Assembly: GCA_965237505.1 (NCBI GenBank)
Contig: CBDEFR010000009.1
Span: 496,001-560,000, forward strand
Length of the DNA stretch: 64,000 nucleotides
From: NVTR01 sp965237505
Lineage (GTDB): Bacteria; Pseudomonadota; Alphaproteobacteria; Rhodobacterales; Rhodobacteraceae
Reading direction: 5' to 3'
Of this stretch, positions 54,829 to 63,361 are shown in pieces. The notes beneath the pieces are model-generated. The model was not told where the DNA came from. It ran no database searches and was given only the letters and a program-made list of their open reading frames with translations. Both the position numbers and the translations under genes were made by a program. The first letter of the stretch is position 1, and every line of letters begins with the position of its first letter.

Positions 54829-55438
54829 TGTGATCAAGCTCGACGCCAAAAAGGTCGGCACCATCGATCTGGCTGACGAGATTTTCGGGCTTGAGCCGCG
54901 CGCCGACATTCTGCACCGGGTGGTGCGCTGGCAGCGCAACAAGGCACAAGCTGGAACTCACAAGGTGAAGACCCGCTCGGAAGCCAATTATTCCAAAAGG
55001 AAGATCTATCGCCAGAAAGGCACCGGCGGCGCCCGCCACGGCGCACGAAGTGCTCCGATCTTTCGCGGTGGCGGTGTCTACAAGGGTCCGACCCCGCGCA
55101 GCCACGGCCACGATCTGACCAAGAAGTTTCGTGCGCTGGGTCTGCGCCACGCGCTGTCGTCCAAGGCGGCCACCGGTAACCTGGTGATCTTGGACAGCGC
55201 CGAACTGAAGGACGCCAAAACCAGCGTTCTGGCCAAGGCGGTAAAACAGCACGGCTGGAAGCGTGTTCTGATCATTGACGGCGCGCAGGTTAACGAAAAT
55301 TTCGCCCGCGCGGCCAGCAACATCACTGACTTCGATGTGCTCCCGAGCATGGGCGCGAATGTCTACGACATCCTGAGGCGTGACACCTTGGTTATCACCA
55401 AAGCCGGTGTCCAAGCACTGGAGGCTCGACTGAAATGA
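54818..55438 (+). CDS. rplD: 50S ribosomal protein L4
   Basis: 206 residues; in other bacteria also a regulator of the S10 operon. The extended loop R-Q-K-G-T-G-G-A-R-H-G lies in the exit tunnel. ATG 54818 is supported by AAAGGAGG 11 bases upstream inside rplC; an in-frame ATG at 54788 is less likely. The stop overlaps rplW (ATGA). Confidence 0.97.
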   Translation: MKADVIKLDAKKVGTIDLADEIFGLEPRADILHRVVRWQRNKAQAGTHKVKTRSEANYSKRKIYRQKGTGGARHGARSAPIFRGGGVYKGPTPRSHGHDLTKKFRALGLRHALSSKAATGNLVILDSAELKDAKTSVLAKAVKQHGWKRVLIIDGAQVNENFARAASNITDFDVLPSMGANVYDILRRDTLVITKAGVQALEARLK

Positions 55439-55731
55439 GCGCGAAAGTTGAACATTACGATGTGATTCGCAAGCCGATCATCACTGAAAAGGCCACGATG
55501 GCATCGGACTCCGATGCGGTGGTCTTTGAAGTGGCGATGAGCGCCAACAAACCGCAGATCAAAGCGGCGATCGAAAACCTCTTTGGCGTCAAAGTCAAAG
55601 CGGTGAACACGTCGATTACCAAGGGCAAGGTCAAGAAATTTCGTGGTCGGCCGGGGCGTCGCCGCGACGTCAAGAAAGCCTACGTGACGCTGCAAGAGGG
55701 CAACACGATCGACGTATCAACAGGCCTCTGA
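55435..55731 (+). CDS. rplW: 50S ribosomal protein L23
   Basis: 98 residues at the tunnel exit, the docking site for SRP and trigger factor. It begins with D-V-I-R-K-P-I-I-T-E-K-A and contains K-F-R-G-R-P-G-R-R. ATG overlaps the rplD stop by four bases. Confidence 0.96.
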   Translation: MSAKVEHYDVIRKPIITEKATMASDSDAVVFEVAMSANKPQIKAAIENLFGVKVKAVNTSITKGKVKKFRGRPGRRRDVKKAYVTLQEGNTIDVSTGL

Positions 55732-55740
55732 GTGGCGTGC

Positions 55741-55795
55741 TGAAACCCGCCCTGCGTGGCGTGAAAAAGTAACTGGTAGGGCGGGGTTCACCCCG
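55741..55795. repeat. intergenic inverted repeat between rplW and rplB
   Basis: AAACCCGCCCT (55743-55753) pairs with AGGGCGGGGTT (55778-55788), and CGGGGTTCACCCCG overlaps the second arm. The same GTAGGGCGGGGTT box occurs in the hairpin at 58506-58553. It makes a 120-bp gap in an otherwise tight operon. Confidence 0.65.
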
Positions 55796-55852
55796 TCACG
55801 CCGCAACCGAAACGGGCGCCTTGGGCCCCAAACCAAACGGAAGACAGAAAGC

Positions 55853-56695
55853 ATGTCATTAAAGTCGTATAAACCGACGACGCCGGGCCAGCGTGGGCTG
55901 GTTCTGATCGACCGTTCGGAGCTGTGGAAAGGCCGCCCGGTCAAATCCCTTACCGAAGGGTTGACCAAAAAGGCGGGCCGGAACAATACCGGACGGATCA
56001 CCATGCGCCGCCGTGGCGGTGGCGCAAAGCGTCTTTATCGCATCGTTGACTTCAAACGAAACAAGTTTGATGTGGCGGCAACCGTGGAACGGATCGAATT
56101 TGACCCGAACCGAACCGCATTCATCGCGCTGGTCAAGTACGATGATGGCGAGCAGGCCTATATTCTGGCGCCACAGCGTCTGGCGATCGGCGACAAGATA
56201 ATTGCAGGTGCCAAGGTTGACGTGAAGCCCGGCAATGCGATGCCGTTTTCGGGCATGCCGATCGGCACCATCATCCACAACATCGAAATGAAACAGGGCA
56301 AGGGCGGCCAGATCGCGCGCGCTGCCGGCACTTACGGTCAGTTTGTTGGCCGCGACGGTGGTTATGCGCAGATCCGTCTCAGCTCGGGCGAACTGCGCAT
56401 GGTGCGGCAGGAATGCATGGCCACCGTTGGCGCCGTTTCCAACCCCGACAATTCTAACCAGAACTTCGGCAAGGCCGGCCGCAGCCGTCACCGGGGCATC
56501 CGCCCCAGCGTGCGCGGTGTGGTGATGAACCCGGTCGATCACCCGCATGGTGGTGGCGAGGGGCGCACCTCTGGCGGTCGTCATCCGGTGACGCCGTGGG
56601 GCAAGCCGACCAAGGGTGCCAAGACCCGCAACAAGAAAAAGGCGTCCGGCAAGCTCATCATCCGCTCGCGCCACGCCAAAAGAAAGGGCCGATGA
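55853..56695 (+). CDS. rplB: 50S ribosomal protein L2
   Basis: 280 residues, needed for subunit joining and peptidyl-transferase activity. It contains R-M-R-R-R-G-G-G-A-K-R, the conserved histidine segment N-P-V-D-H-P-H-G-G-G-E-G, and a basic C-terminus. Intact. Confidence 0.98.
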   Translation: MSLKSYKPTTPGQRGLVLIDRSELWKGRPVKSLTEGLTKKAGRNNTGRITMRRRGGGAKRLYRIVDFKRNKFDVAATVERIEFDPNRTAFIALVKYDDGEQAYILAPQRLAIGDKIIAGAKVDVKPGNAMPFSGMPIGTIIHNIEMKQGKGGQIARAAGTYGQFVGRDGGYAQIRLSSGELRMVRQECMATVGAVSNPDNSNQNFGKAGRSRHRGIRPSVRGVVMNPVDHPHGGGEGRTSGGRHPVTPWGKPTKGAKTRNKKKASGKLIIRSRHAKRKGR

Positions 56696-56697
56696 TC

Positions 56698-56976
56698 ATG
56701 TCGCGTTCTGTATGGAAAGGCCCGTTTGTAGATTCCTACGTGCTCAAGAAAGCCGAGAAGTCCAAGGAATCCGGCCGCAACGAAGTTATCAAGATCTGGT
56801 CGCGCCGCTCGACCATCCTGCCGCAGTTTGTGGGCCTGACGTTTGGTGTTTACAATGGCCGCAAGCACATCCCTGTCAACGTCACGGAAGACATGATTGG
56901 TCAGAAATTCGGTGAATACGCACCGACTCGGACTTACCATGGCCATGCCGGCGACAAAAAAGCGAGACGGAATTAG
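56698..56976 (+). CDS. rpsS: 30S ribosomal protein S19
   Basis: 92 residues beginning S-R-S-V-W-K-G-P-F-V-D, with R-S-T-I-L-P-Q-F-V-G and the C-terminal T-R-T-Y-H-G-H-A-G-D-K-K. It starts two bases after the rplB stop. The frame is open farther upstream but only as a shadow of rplB. Confidence 0.97.
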   Translation: MSRSVWKGPFVDSYVLKKAEKSKESGRNEVIKIWSRRSTILPQFVGLTFGVYNGRKHIPVNVTEDMIGQKFGEYAPTRTYHGHAGDKKARRN

Positions 56977-56979
56977 GCC

Positions 56980-57360
56980 ATGAGTAAAGATAAAAATGAT
57001 CGCCGAGTGGCCGACAATGAAACTATGGCAAAGACCAAGATGCTTCGCACCAGCCCGCAGAAACTGAACCTGGTGGCCGCGCTAATCCGTGGCAAAAAGG
57101 TGGAAAAGGCCCTGAACGACCTGACGTTTTCCAAGAAACGCATTGCGGCGGATGTGAAAAAATGCCTGCAGTCGGCGATTGCGAATGCCGAAAATAACCA
57201 CAGTCTGGATGTCGATGAGCTGGTGGTGGCCGAAGCCTATGTCGGCAAGAACCTGACCCTGAAACGCGGCCGTCCGCGCGCCCGTGGCCGGTTTGGCAAG
57301 ATCATGAAACCGTTTGCGGAACTTACGATCCTGGTGCGTCAAGTCGAGGAACAAGCCTAA
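56980..57360 (+). CDS. rplV: 50S ribosomal protein L22
   Basis: 126 residues. A short polar lead precedes the core R-T-S-P-Q-K-L-N-L-V-A-A-L-I-R-G-K; the tunnel hairpin is R-G-R-P-R-A-R-G-R. The stop overlaps the rpsC start (TAATG). Confidence 0.96.
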   Translation: MSKDKNDRRVADNETMAKTKMLRTSPQKLNLVAALIRGKKVEKALNDLTFSKKRIAADVKKCLQSAIANAENNHSLDVDELVVAEAYVGKNLTLKRGRPRARGRFGKIMKPFAELTILVRQVEEQA

Positions 57361-58067
57361 TGGGCCAGAAATCCAATCCAATCGGCATGCGCCTGCAGAT
57401 CAACCGCACCTGGGACAGCCGCTGGTATGCCGAAAGCAAGGATTTCGGCAATCTTCTGCTTGAAGACATCAAGATGCGCGCGTTCATCAAGAGCGAGTGC
57501 AAACAGGCCGGTGTCAGCCGGGTGATCATCGAACGTCCGCACCGCAAATGCCGGGTCACGGTTCACACTGCGCGTCCGGGCGTGATCATCGGCAAGAAAG
57601 GCGCCGACATCGAAACCTTGCGCAAGAATCTGGCCGCCATGACCGACAGCGAACTGCATCTGAACATCGTCGAAGTTCGCAAACCCGAACTTGACGCGCA
57701 ATTGGTTGCCGAAAGCATCGGCCAGCAGCTTGAACGCCGAATCTCGTTCCGCCGCGCCATGAAACGCTCGGTTCAGAATACCATGCGCATGGGAGCGCTG
57801 GGCATTCGGGTGAACGTCGCTGGCCGTTTGGGGGGCGCTGAGATTGCGCGCACCGAATGGTATCGCGAGGGCCGGGTGCCGCTGCACACGCTGCGCGCCG
57901 ACATCGATTACGCCACCGCCGAAGCCCAGACGCCGTATGGCATCATCGGCATCAAGGTCTGGATCTTCAAAGGTGAGATCATGGAGCACGACCCGCAAGC
58001 CCGCGACCGCCGCCAGCAAGAGCTTCAGGACGGCCCGGCACCCCGTGGTGTCGGCGGCCGCCGCTAG
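57360..58067 (+). CDS. rpsC: 30S ribosomal protein S3
   Basis: 235 residues at the mRNA entry site. G-Q-K-S-N-P-I-G-M-R-L, the KH motif V-I-I-G-K-K-G-A-D-I-E, and R-A-M-K-R-S-V-Q-N are present. Intact. Confidence 0.97.
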   Translation: MGQKSNPIGMRLQINRTWDSRWYAESKDFGNLLLEDIKMRAFIKSECKQAGVSRVIIERPHRKCRVTVHTARPGVIIGKKGADIETLRKNLAAMTDSELHLNIVEVRKPELDAQLVAESIGQQLERRISFRRAMKRSVQNTMRMGALGIRVNVAGRLGGAEIARTEWYREGRVPLHTLRADIDYATAEAQTPYGIIGIKVWIFKGEIMEHDPQARDRRQQELQDGPAPRGVGGRR

Positions 58068-58081
58068 AAGGGACTTAAGAA

Positions 58082-58495
58082 ATGCTTCAGCCAAAGCGCC
58101 CAAAATACCGCAAGATGCACAAGGGCCGCATCCACGGCCAGGCCAAGGGCGGCAATGTTCTGAATTTTGGAACCTTCGGTCTCAAGGCGATTCAGCCGGA
58201 ACGGATTTCGGCGCGCCAGATCGAAGCGGCGCGCCGCGCCATGACCCGTCATATGAAACGCCAGGGCCGGGTCTGGATCCGGATTTATCCGGACACCCCG
58301 ATAACCAGCAAGCCGACCGAGGTTCGGATGGGCAAAGGCAAAGGCTCGGTCGAATTTTGGGCCGCCAAGGTGAAACCGGGGCGGATCATGTTTGAGATTG
58401 ACGGGGTGAGCGAGACTGTGGCGCGCGAGGCGTTGAGGCTGGCGGCGATGAAATTGTCGGTGAAGACCCGGACGGTGGTTCGGGAAGACTGGTAA
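58082..58495 (+). CDS. rplP: 50S ribosomal protein L16
   Basis: 137 residues near the A-site tRNA elbow: L-Q-P-K-R-P-K-Y-R-K, A-R-R-A-M-T-R-H and W-I-R-I-Y-P-D. Intact. Followed by an unusually long spacer before rpmC. Confidence 0.97.
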   Translation: MLQPKRPKYRKMHKGRIHGQAKGGNVLNFGTFGLKAIQPERISARQIEAARRAMTRHMKRQGRVWIRIYPDTPITSKPTEVRMGKGKGSVEFWAAKVKPGRIMFEIDGVSETVAREALRLAAMKLSVKTRTVVREDW

Positions 58496-58981
58496 GGGAT
58501 TGCGGGGTGAACCCCGCCCTAAGGCAGAAGCGAACGGTAGGGCGGGGTTTACCACTCCTTTTCATTTTGTAGAGCCACCATCGCGATGACCCGCCCGGAC
58601 GCCCCGCGTCCGGGCCGCGCCCGACCAGCCCGGAGGGCGGGCGCGAATATCATCGCACCCGGGGCTGCCGCCCCCTCCGGCCTCAAACGCTCCACCGGAG
58701 CGTTTGCAAGACGGCCTCCGGCCCCTGGTCAGTCACGTCCCTTTGGTCGGGGAGTTGAAATGAAATGCACAATCACGCGACAAAAAACCCGCGTTGCTAA
58801 CCTGCGCGAAGTTTCCCTTTACGATTTTGGACACACTTCCATTTTACAACCGGTGGAATTGGCAAATTATCTGTTGCCAGCCCCTCCAATCCCCCCTATA
58901 CGGCCACCTTCTGACAAGAATTCCACCGGACATCAGGGTGACCCAATGGGCCCTCCGGTGATGTTGAAAAGGATACGAGCC
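58496..58981. other. 486-bp spacer between rplP and rpmC with repeats
   Basis: These genes are normally adjacent. The spacer holds a hairpin repeat (58506-58553), a very GC-rich block (about 58580-58750) with several short inverted repeats, and then about 220 bases of lower GC. An open frame in phase with rpmC crosses most of it but is composed of repeat sequence and has no family match. It may contain an internal promoter for the rpmC-rpsQ-... part, though I see no clear -35/-10 pair. Confidence 0.6.
58506..58553. repeat. inverted repeat with 16-nt arms after rplP
   Basis: GGTGAACCCCGCCCTA (58506-58521) pairs with TAGGGCGGGGTTTACC (58538-58553) with one mismatch and a 16-nt loop. The arms match the box seen at 55778-55788, so this is one repeat family. 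Confidence 0.75.
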
Positions 58982-59188
58982 ATGAACGCTCAGGAACTGC
59001 GTGACAAGACACCCGATCAGCTGCGTGACGAGCTGGCAAACCTGAAAAAAGAGGCCTTCAACCTGCGCTTTCAGCAGGCCACCGGGCAATTGGAAAACAC
59101 CGCCCGCATGCGCCTCGTGCGTCGTGACGCCGCGCGTGTGAAAACGGTGCTGAACGAAAAGGCCGCTGCAGCGGCCACCTCGGAATAA
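58982..59188 (+). CDS. rpmC: 50S ribosomal protein L29
   Basis: 68 residues: N-A-Q-E-L-R-D-K-T-P-D-Q-L and F-N-L-R-F-Q-Q-A-T-G-Q-L-E. ATG 58982 gives the canonical start; upstream in-frame sequence is the repeat-rich spacer. 12 bp before rpsQ. Confidence 0.95.
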   Translation: MNAQELRDKTPDQLRDELANLKKEAFNLRFQQATGQLENTARMRLVRRDAARVKTVLNEKAAAAATSE

Positions 59189-59200
59189 GGGGCGCGCAAG

Positions 59201-59431
59201 ATGCCAAAACGCATCCTGACAGGCACCGTGACCAGCGACGCCAACGAACAAACCGTGACAGTCTCGGTCGAACGCCGCTTCACCCACCCGGTTCTGAAGA
59301 AAACCATTCGTAAGTCCAAGAAATACCGCGCCCACGATGCGCAGAACACGTTCAAGACTGGTGACCAGGTCCGCATTCAGGAATGCGCGCCGAAATCGAA
59401 AACCAAGCGCTGGGAGGTTATTGCCAGCTAG
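59201..59431 (+). CDS. rpsQ: 30S ribosomal protein S17
   Basis: 76 residues, early 16S binder: L-T-G-T-V-T-S-D, T-V-S-V-E-R-R-F-T-H-P and K-Y-R-A-H-D. Intact. Confidence 0.96.
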   Translation: MPKRILTGTVTSDANEQTVTVSVERRFTHPVLKKTIRKSKKYRAHDAQNTFKTGDQVRIQECAPKSKTKRWEVIAS

Positions 59432-59504
59432 GCGATAACGGCCCGGCTTGATCGAAACCCTGGGGAAACGGCAAACCAAGCCCCCAAAGGTCGGGAGAAA
59501 CCAC

Positions 59505-59873
59505 ATGATCCAGATGCAGACCAATCTGGATGTTGCTGACAACTCTGGCGCGCGCCGGATTCAGTGCATCAAGGTTCTGGGTGGCTCCAAGCGCAGATAC
59601 GCATCCGTTGGCGACATCATCATCGTGTCGGTCAAAGAAGCGATCCCGCGCGGTAAGGTGAAAAAAGGCGACGTGCGCAAGGCCGTAGTCGTGCGCACCC
59701 GCAAGGAAGTCCGCCGCGACGACGGCACCGCGATCCGCTTTGACCGCAACGCGGCGGTGATCCTGACCCAAACCAACGAACCGCTCGGCACCCGTATCTT
59801 CGGCCCGGTGGTGCGCGAGCTGCGGGCCAAGAACTTCATGAAAATCATCTCGCTTGCGCCGGAGGTGCTGTGA
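59505..59873 (+). CDS. rplN: 50S ribosomal protein L14
   Basis: 122 residues beginning M-I-Q-M-Q-T-N-L-D-V-A-D-N-S-G-A-R, with R-G-K-V-K-K-G-D-V. ATG 59505 is preceded by GGGAGA. The stop overlaps the rplX start (TGATG). Confidence 0.97.
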   Translation: MIQMQTNLDVADNSGARRIQCIKVLGGSKRRYASVGDIIIVSVKEAIPRGKVKKGDVRKAVVVRTRKEVRRDDGTAIRFDRNAAVILTQTNEPLGTRIFGPVVRELRAKNFMKIISLAPEVL

Positions 59874-60178
59874 TGGCTGCCAAACTCCGCAAAGGTGACA
59901 AGGTCGTGGTGCTGGCCGGCAAAGATATCGGCAAACACGGTGAAATTTCCCGCGTCATGCCGAAATCCGGCAAGGCCATTGTCGACGGCATCAACATCGC
60001 TATCCGTCATGTAAAACAAAGCCAGGCCGCGCAAGGTGGGCGGGTTCCGCAAGCGATGCCGATCCAGTTGTCGAACCTGGCGCTGCTTGATGGCAAGGGC
60101 AAAGCGACGCGCGTTGGTTTCCGTATGGAAGGTGACAAGAAAGTCCGATTTGCCAAGACGACAGGAGACGTGATCTGA
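59873..60178 (+). CDS. rplX: 50S ribosomal protein L24
   Basis: 101 residues with the KOW motif K-G-D-K-V-V-V-L-A-G-K-D-I-G-K. ATG overlaps the rplN stop and the stop overlaps the rplE start, both as TGATG. A GTG three bases earlier is possible. Confidence 0.96.
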   Translation: MAAKLRKGDKVVVLAGKDIGKHGEISRVMPKSGKAIVDGINIAIRHVKQSQAAQGGRVPQAMPIQLSNLALLDGKGKATRVGFRMEGDKKVRFAKTTGDVI

Positions 60179-60741
60179 TGCTTGACGCTGCACCTTACAT
60201 CCCGCGCTTGAGGGCACTTTACAAGGACGTTGCCCGGGCTGCGCTGAAGGAAGAATTTTCCTACAAGAACGACATGCAGATCCCGCGCCTGGACAAGATT
60301 GTCCTGAACATCGGCTGTGGGACCGCGGCGGTGCGCGATAGCAAAAAAGCAAAATCGGCGCAGGCTGATCTGACCGCTATCGCCGGCCAGCAGGCAATGA
60401 TCACCCGCGCGAAAGCCTCTATCGCCAATTTTCGGCTGCGTGAAGACATGCCGATTGGCACCAAGGTCACGCTGCGCGGCGACCGGATGTACGAATTTCT
60501 TGATCGTCTGATCACCGTCGCAATGCCGCGGGTGCGCGATTTTCGCGGCGTGGCGGGCAAGTCATTTGACGGCCGTGGCAACTACTCTCTGGGCCTGAAA
60601 GAGCACATCGTGTTCCCCGAGATAAATTTCGACAAGGTCGATGAGATCTGGGGAATGGACATTGTCATCTGCACCACCGCGAACACCGACGCGGAAGGCA
60701 AGGCGCTGTTGAAGCATTTCAACATGCCCTTCAGCAATTGA
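60178..60741 (+). CDS. rplE: 50S ribosomal protein L5
   Basis: 187 residues, 5S rRNA binder: Y-K-N-D-M-Q-I-P-R-L-D-K-I, P-I-G-T-K-V-T-L-R-G and F-D-G-R-G-N-Y-S-L-G. Intact. Confidence 0.97.
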   Translation: MLDAAPYIPRLRALYKDVARAALKEEFSYKNDMQIPRLDKIVLNIGCGTAAVRDSKKAKSAQADLTAIAGQQAMITRAKASIANFRLREDMPIGTKVTLRGDRMYEFLDRLITVAMPRVRDFRGVAGKSFDGRGNYSLGLKEHIVFPEINFDKVDEIWGMDIVICTTANTDAEGKALLKHFNMPFSN

Positions 60742-60760
60742 TCGCAGGAGAACGTTAGAT

Positions 60761-61066
60761 ATGGCAAAGAAATCAATGATCGAACGCGAGCTGCGCCGCC
60801 AAAGGCTGGTGGCGAAATATGCCGCCAAACGAGCGGCGCTGAAGGAGATCGCAAGCAACCGGGACCTGCCGATGGAAGAGCGATTCAAAGCGCGTCTGAA
60901 GCTGGCCAAACTGCCGCGCAACAGCTCGGCCACCCGGCTGCACAACCGCTGCCAGCTAACCGGCCGACCGCACGGGTATTATCGCAAGCTCAAGGTCAGC
61001 CGTATTGCGCTCAGGGAACTTGGCGCTTTGGGCCAGATCCCCGGTCTTGTGAAATCCAGCTGGTAA
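60761..61066 (+). CDS. rpsN: 30S ribosomal protein S14 (long, zinc-free form)
   Basis: 101 residues. Only one Cys (N-R-C-Q-L-T-G-R-P-H-G) is present where zinc forms have four, so this is the zinc-independent type. The C-terminal S-R-I-A-L-R-E-L and W are conserved. Confidence 0.96.
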   Translation: MAKKSMIERELRRQRLVAKYAAKRAALKEIASNRDLPMEERFKARLKLAKLPRNSSATRLHNRCQLTGRPHGYYRKLKVSRIALRELGALGQIPGLVKSSW

Positions 61067-61079
61067 GGAGAGTAATCGC

Positions 61080-61472
61080 ATGAACGATCCTCTCGGTGAT
61101 ATGCTGACCCGAATCCGCAATGCCCAATTGCGTGGCAAGTCCACGGTTGTGACACCTGGCTCCAAGCTTCGGGCCTGGGTTCTGGATGTGCTGGCCGACG
61201 AAGGCTACATCCGTGGCTATGAATATACCACTAGCGCCGACGGCCACCTGGCGATCGAGATCAGTCTGAAATACTTCGACGGCACCCCGGTTATCCGCGA
61301 GCTGAAACGGGTCTCCAAGCCCGGCCGCCGGGTTTTCATGGGTGTCAAAGACATTCCTGTGGTCCGCCAAGGCCTGGGCGTGTCGATCGTCTCGACACCG
61401 CAAGGTGTCATGTCAGACGCAAGCGCACGCACCAACAATGTTGGTGGCGAAGTGCTGTGCACGGTCTTTTAG
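61080..61472 (+). CDS. rpsH: 30S ribosomal protein S8
   Basis: 130 residues: D-P-L-G-D-M-L-T-R-I-R-N-A, S-K-P-G-R-R-V and the C-terminal G-V-M-S-D block followed by G-G-E-V-L-C-T-V-F. In E. coli S8 represses the spc operon. Intact. Confidence 0.97.
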   Translation: MNDPLGDMLTRIRNAQLRGKSTVVTPGSKLRAWVLDVLADEGYIRGYEYTTSADGHLAIEISLKYFDGTPVIRELKRVSKPGRRVFMGVKDIPVVRQGLGVSIVSTPQGVMSDASARTNNVGGEVLCTVF

Positions 61473-61484
61473 GGGAGCAGGGCG

Positions 61485-62018
61485 ATGTCTCGAATTGGCA
61501 ATAAACCGGTCGCCCTTCCGGCAGGCGTCAGCGCCACCGTCTCTGGCCAGACCGTGCAAGTAACGGGCCCCAAGGGCACCCTGGCATTTACCGCGACCGA
61601 CGATGTGACCATCAAGATCGAGGATAATGTCGTCAACATAAGCCCGCGCGGCACTTCCAAACGGTCGCGCCAGCAATGGGGCATGAGCCGCACCCAGGTT
61701 CAGAATCTGGTGACCGGCGTCACCGATGGTTTCCGCAAAGAGCTTGAGATCAGCGGCGTTGGCTACCGTGCGCAGATGCAGGGCAACACCCTGAAACTGC
61801 AGCTCGGCTACAGCCACGATGTGAATTATGAGGTGCCAGATGGGGTTATTGTGACCGCCCCAAAGCAGACCCAGGTGATCATCGAAGGCATTGACCGCCA
61901 GCTTGTCGGCCAGATCGCCGCGGACATCCGCGAATGGCGCAAACCAGAGCCCTACCGGGGCAAGGGCATCAAATACAAAGGTGAATTTGTCTTCCGCAAG
62001 GAAGGCAAGAAGAAATAA
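61485..62018 (+). CDS. rplF: 50S ribosomal protein L6
   Basis: 177 residues, two L6 repeats; S-R-I-G-N-K-P-V at the start and P-E-P-Y-R-G-K-G-I-K-Y near the end. Intact. Confidence 0.97.
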   Translation: MSRIGNKPVALPAGVSATVSGQTVQVTGPKGTLAFTATDDVTIKIEDNVVNISPRGTSKRSRQQWGMSRTQVQNLVTGVTDGFRKELEISGVGYRAQMQGNTLKLQLGYSHDVNYEVPDGVIVTAPKQTQVIIEGIDRQLVGQIAADIREWRKPEPYRGKGIKYKGEFVFRKEGKKK

Positions 62019-62029
62019 GGACGCGAGAT

Positions 62030-62389
62030 ATGGCCAACAGCAAACGGGACCTGTTCGTAAAACGCCGCCTGCGGGTTCGAAATAAATTGCGCAAGACTGC
62101 CGCCGGGCGTCCGCGCCTCAGCGTGCATCGCAGCAACAAAAATATCCATGTTCAGCTGATCGACGATGTAAACGGCGTAACACTCGCCGCAGCCTCGTCG
62201 ATGGAAAAGGACCTGGGCGTTGTGGGCAAGAACAATGTTCAAGCCGCCGCCAAAGTTGGTGCGGCGATCGCCGAACGCGCCACGAAGGCCAAAGTGACGA
62301 CGTGTTATTTTAATCGCGGTGGCTTCCTGTTTCACGGCCGCGTCAAGGCGCTGGCCGACGCAGCGCGCGCCGGCGGGTTGAAGTTTTAA
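62030..62389 (+). CDS. rplR: 50S ribosomal protein L18
   Basis: 119 residues, 5S rRNA binder: R-R-L-R-V-R-N-K-L-R and F-N-R-G-G-F-L-F-H-G-R-V. Intact. Confidence 0.97.
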   Translation: MANSKRDLFVKRRLRVRNKLRKTAAGRPRLSVHRSNKNIHVQLIDDVNGVTLAAASSMEKDLGVVGKNNVQAAAKVGAAIAERATKAKVTTCYFNRGGFLFHGRVKALADAARAGGLKF

Positions 62390-62400
62390 GGGGACGAGAC

Positions 62401-63000
62401 ATGGCAAGAGAACCAAGAGGCCGGGGCCGCCGCGACCGCGACGAAACGCCGGAATTCGCCGATCGTCTGGTGGCGATCAACCGGGTCTCCAAAACCGTCA
62501 AGGGCGGCAAGCGCTTCGGCTTTGCTGCCCTTGTGGTCGTCGGTGACCAGAAGGGCCGGGTCGGTTTCGGCAAGGGCAAAGCCAAAGAAGTGCCCGAGGC
62601 GATCCGCAAGGCCGGTGAAGCCGCCAAGCGCAACATGATCCGCGTGCAACTGCGCGAAGGCCGCACCCTGCACCACGACATCGAGGGCCGTCACGGCGCC
62701 GGCAAAGTGGTGATGCGCACCGCCGCGCAAGGCACCGGGATCATCGCCGGTGGTCCGATGCGGGCGGTGTTCGAGATGCTCGGCGTGCAAGACGTGGTGG
62801 CCAAGTCGATGGGCTCATCCAACCCCTACAACATGATCCGCGCCACCATAGACGGGTTGCTGAAGGAAAGCAGCCCACGGTCGGTGGCCCAGCGCCGCGG
62901 CAAGAAAGTGTCAGACATTCTGCGCCGACCGGATGCCGAGGCAGCGCCTGCCGCCGAAGCCGCCGAATCCGCAGAAGCTGCAGAAGCTGCAGAAGCGTAA
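62401..63000 (+). CDS. rpsE: 30S ribosomal protein S5 with Ala/Glu tail
   Basis: 199 residues. The core has G-G-K-R-F-G-F-A-A-L-V-V-V-G-D and N-P-Y-N-M-I-R-A-T; a C-terminal tail of about 25 residues alternates Glu and Ala, recalling the L3 tail. Standard S5 is about 165 residues. Intact. Confidence 0.96.
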   Translation: MAREPRGRGRRDRDETPEFADRLVAINRVSKTVKGGKRFGFAALVVVGDQKGRVGFGKGKAKEVPEAIRKAGEAAKRNMIRVQLREGRTLHHDIEGRHGAGKVVMRTAAQGTGIIAGGPMRAVFEMLGVQDVVAKSMGSSNPYNMIRATIDGLLKESSPRSVAQRRGKKVSDILRRPDAEAAPAAEAAESAEAAEAAEA

Positions 63001-63012
63001 GGGAACAGGCAC

Positions 63013-63201
63013 ATGGCCAAGACAATCGTCGTCAAACAGATCGGCTCGCCGATCCGCCGACCCAAAAATCAGCGCGCGACGCTGGTTGGGCTGGGCCTGA
63101 ACAAGATGCACCGCACCCGCGAGCTGGAAGACACGCCCGCCGTACGCGGCATGGTCAACAAGATCCCGCATCTGGTGGAGATTGTGGAGGAGCGTGGCTA
63201 G
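63013..63201 (+). CDS. rpmD: 50S ribosomal protein L30
   Basis: 62 residues: I-G-S-P-I-R-R-P-K-N-Q-R-A-T-L-V-G-L-G-L-N and N-K-I-P-H-L-V. Last ribosomal gene visible; rplO should follow but an IS5 begins 160 bp downstream. Confidence 0.96.
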   Translation: MAKTIVVKQIGSPIRRPKNQRATLVGLGLNKMHRTRELEDTPAVRGMVNKIPHLVEIVEERG

Positions 63202-63213
63202 GCCCAAGCGCCT

Positions 63214-63292
63214 GTCATCCCCGCGCAAGCGGGGACCTCATGCCGCAGGGCGGGCCATCTGGCAAACGATCCCCGCTTGTGCGGGGATGACA
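63214..63292. repeat. pair of inverted hairpin repeats after rpmD
   Basis: GTCATCCCCGCGCAAGCGGGG (63214-63234) and its inverted partner ending CTTGTGCGGGGATGAC (63277-63292) differ by two bases over 24. Each forms its own CCCCGC/GCGGGG hairpin, and the two can pair with each other. The motif is a common dispersed repeat in alphaproteobacteria, from memory. Confidence 0.75.
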
Positions 63293-63361
63293 AGAAACGC
63301 CGCGGGTTTCCGGGGCGATTTTTGCTATGAACGCAGTGCCACAATAACCGCGAGACTCTTA

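Noticed and set aside
58586..58981. In-frame N-terminal extension of L29
   Set aside because: Made of repeat-derived Pro/Arg/Ala-rich sequence; ATG 58982 gives the normal L29.
63214..63292. CRISPR-like repeats
   Set aside because: Two inverted copies only, no regular spacers, no cas genes; a dispersed hairpin repeat fits.
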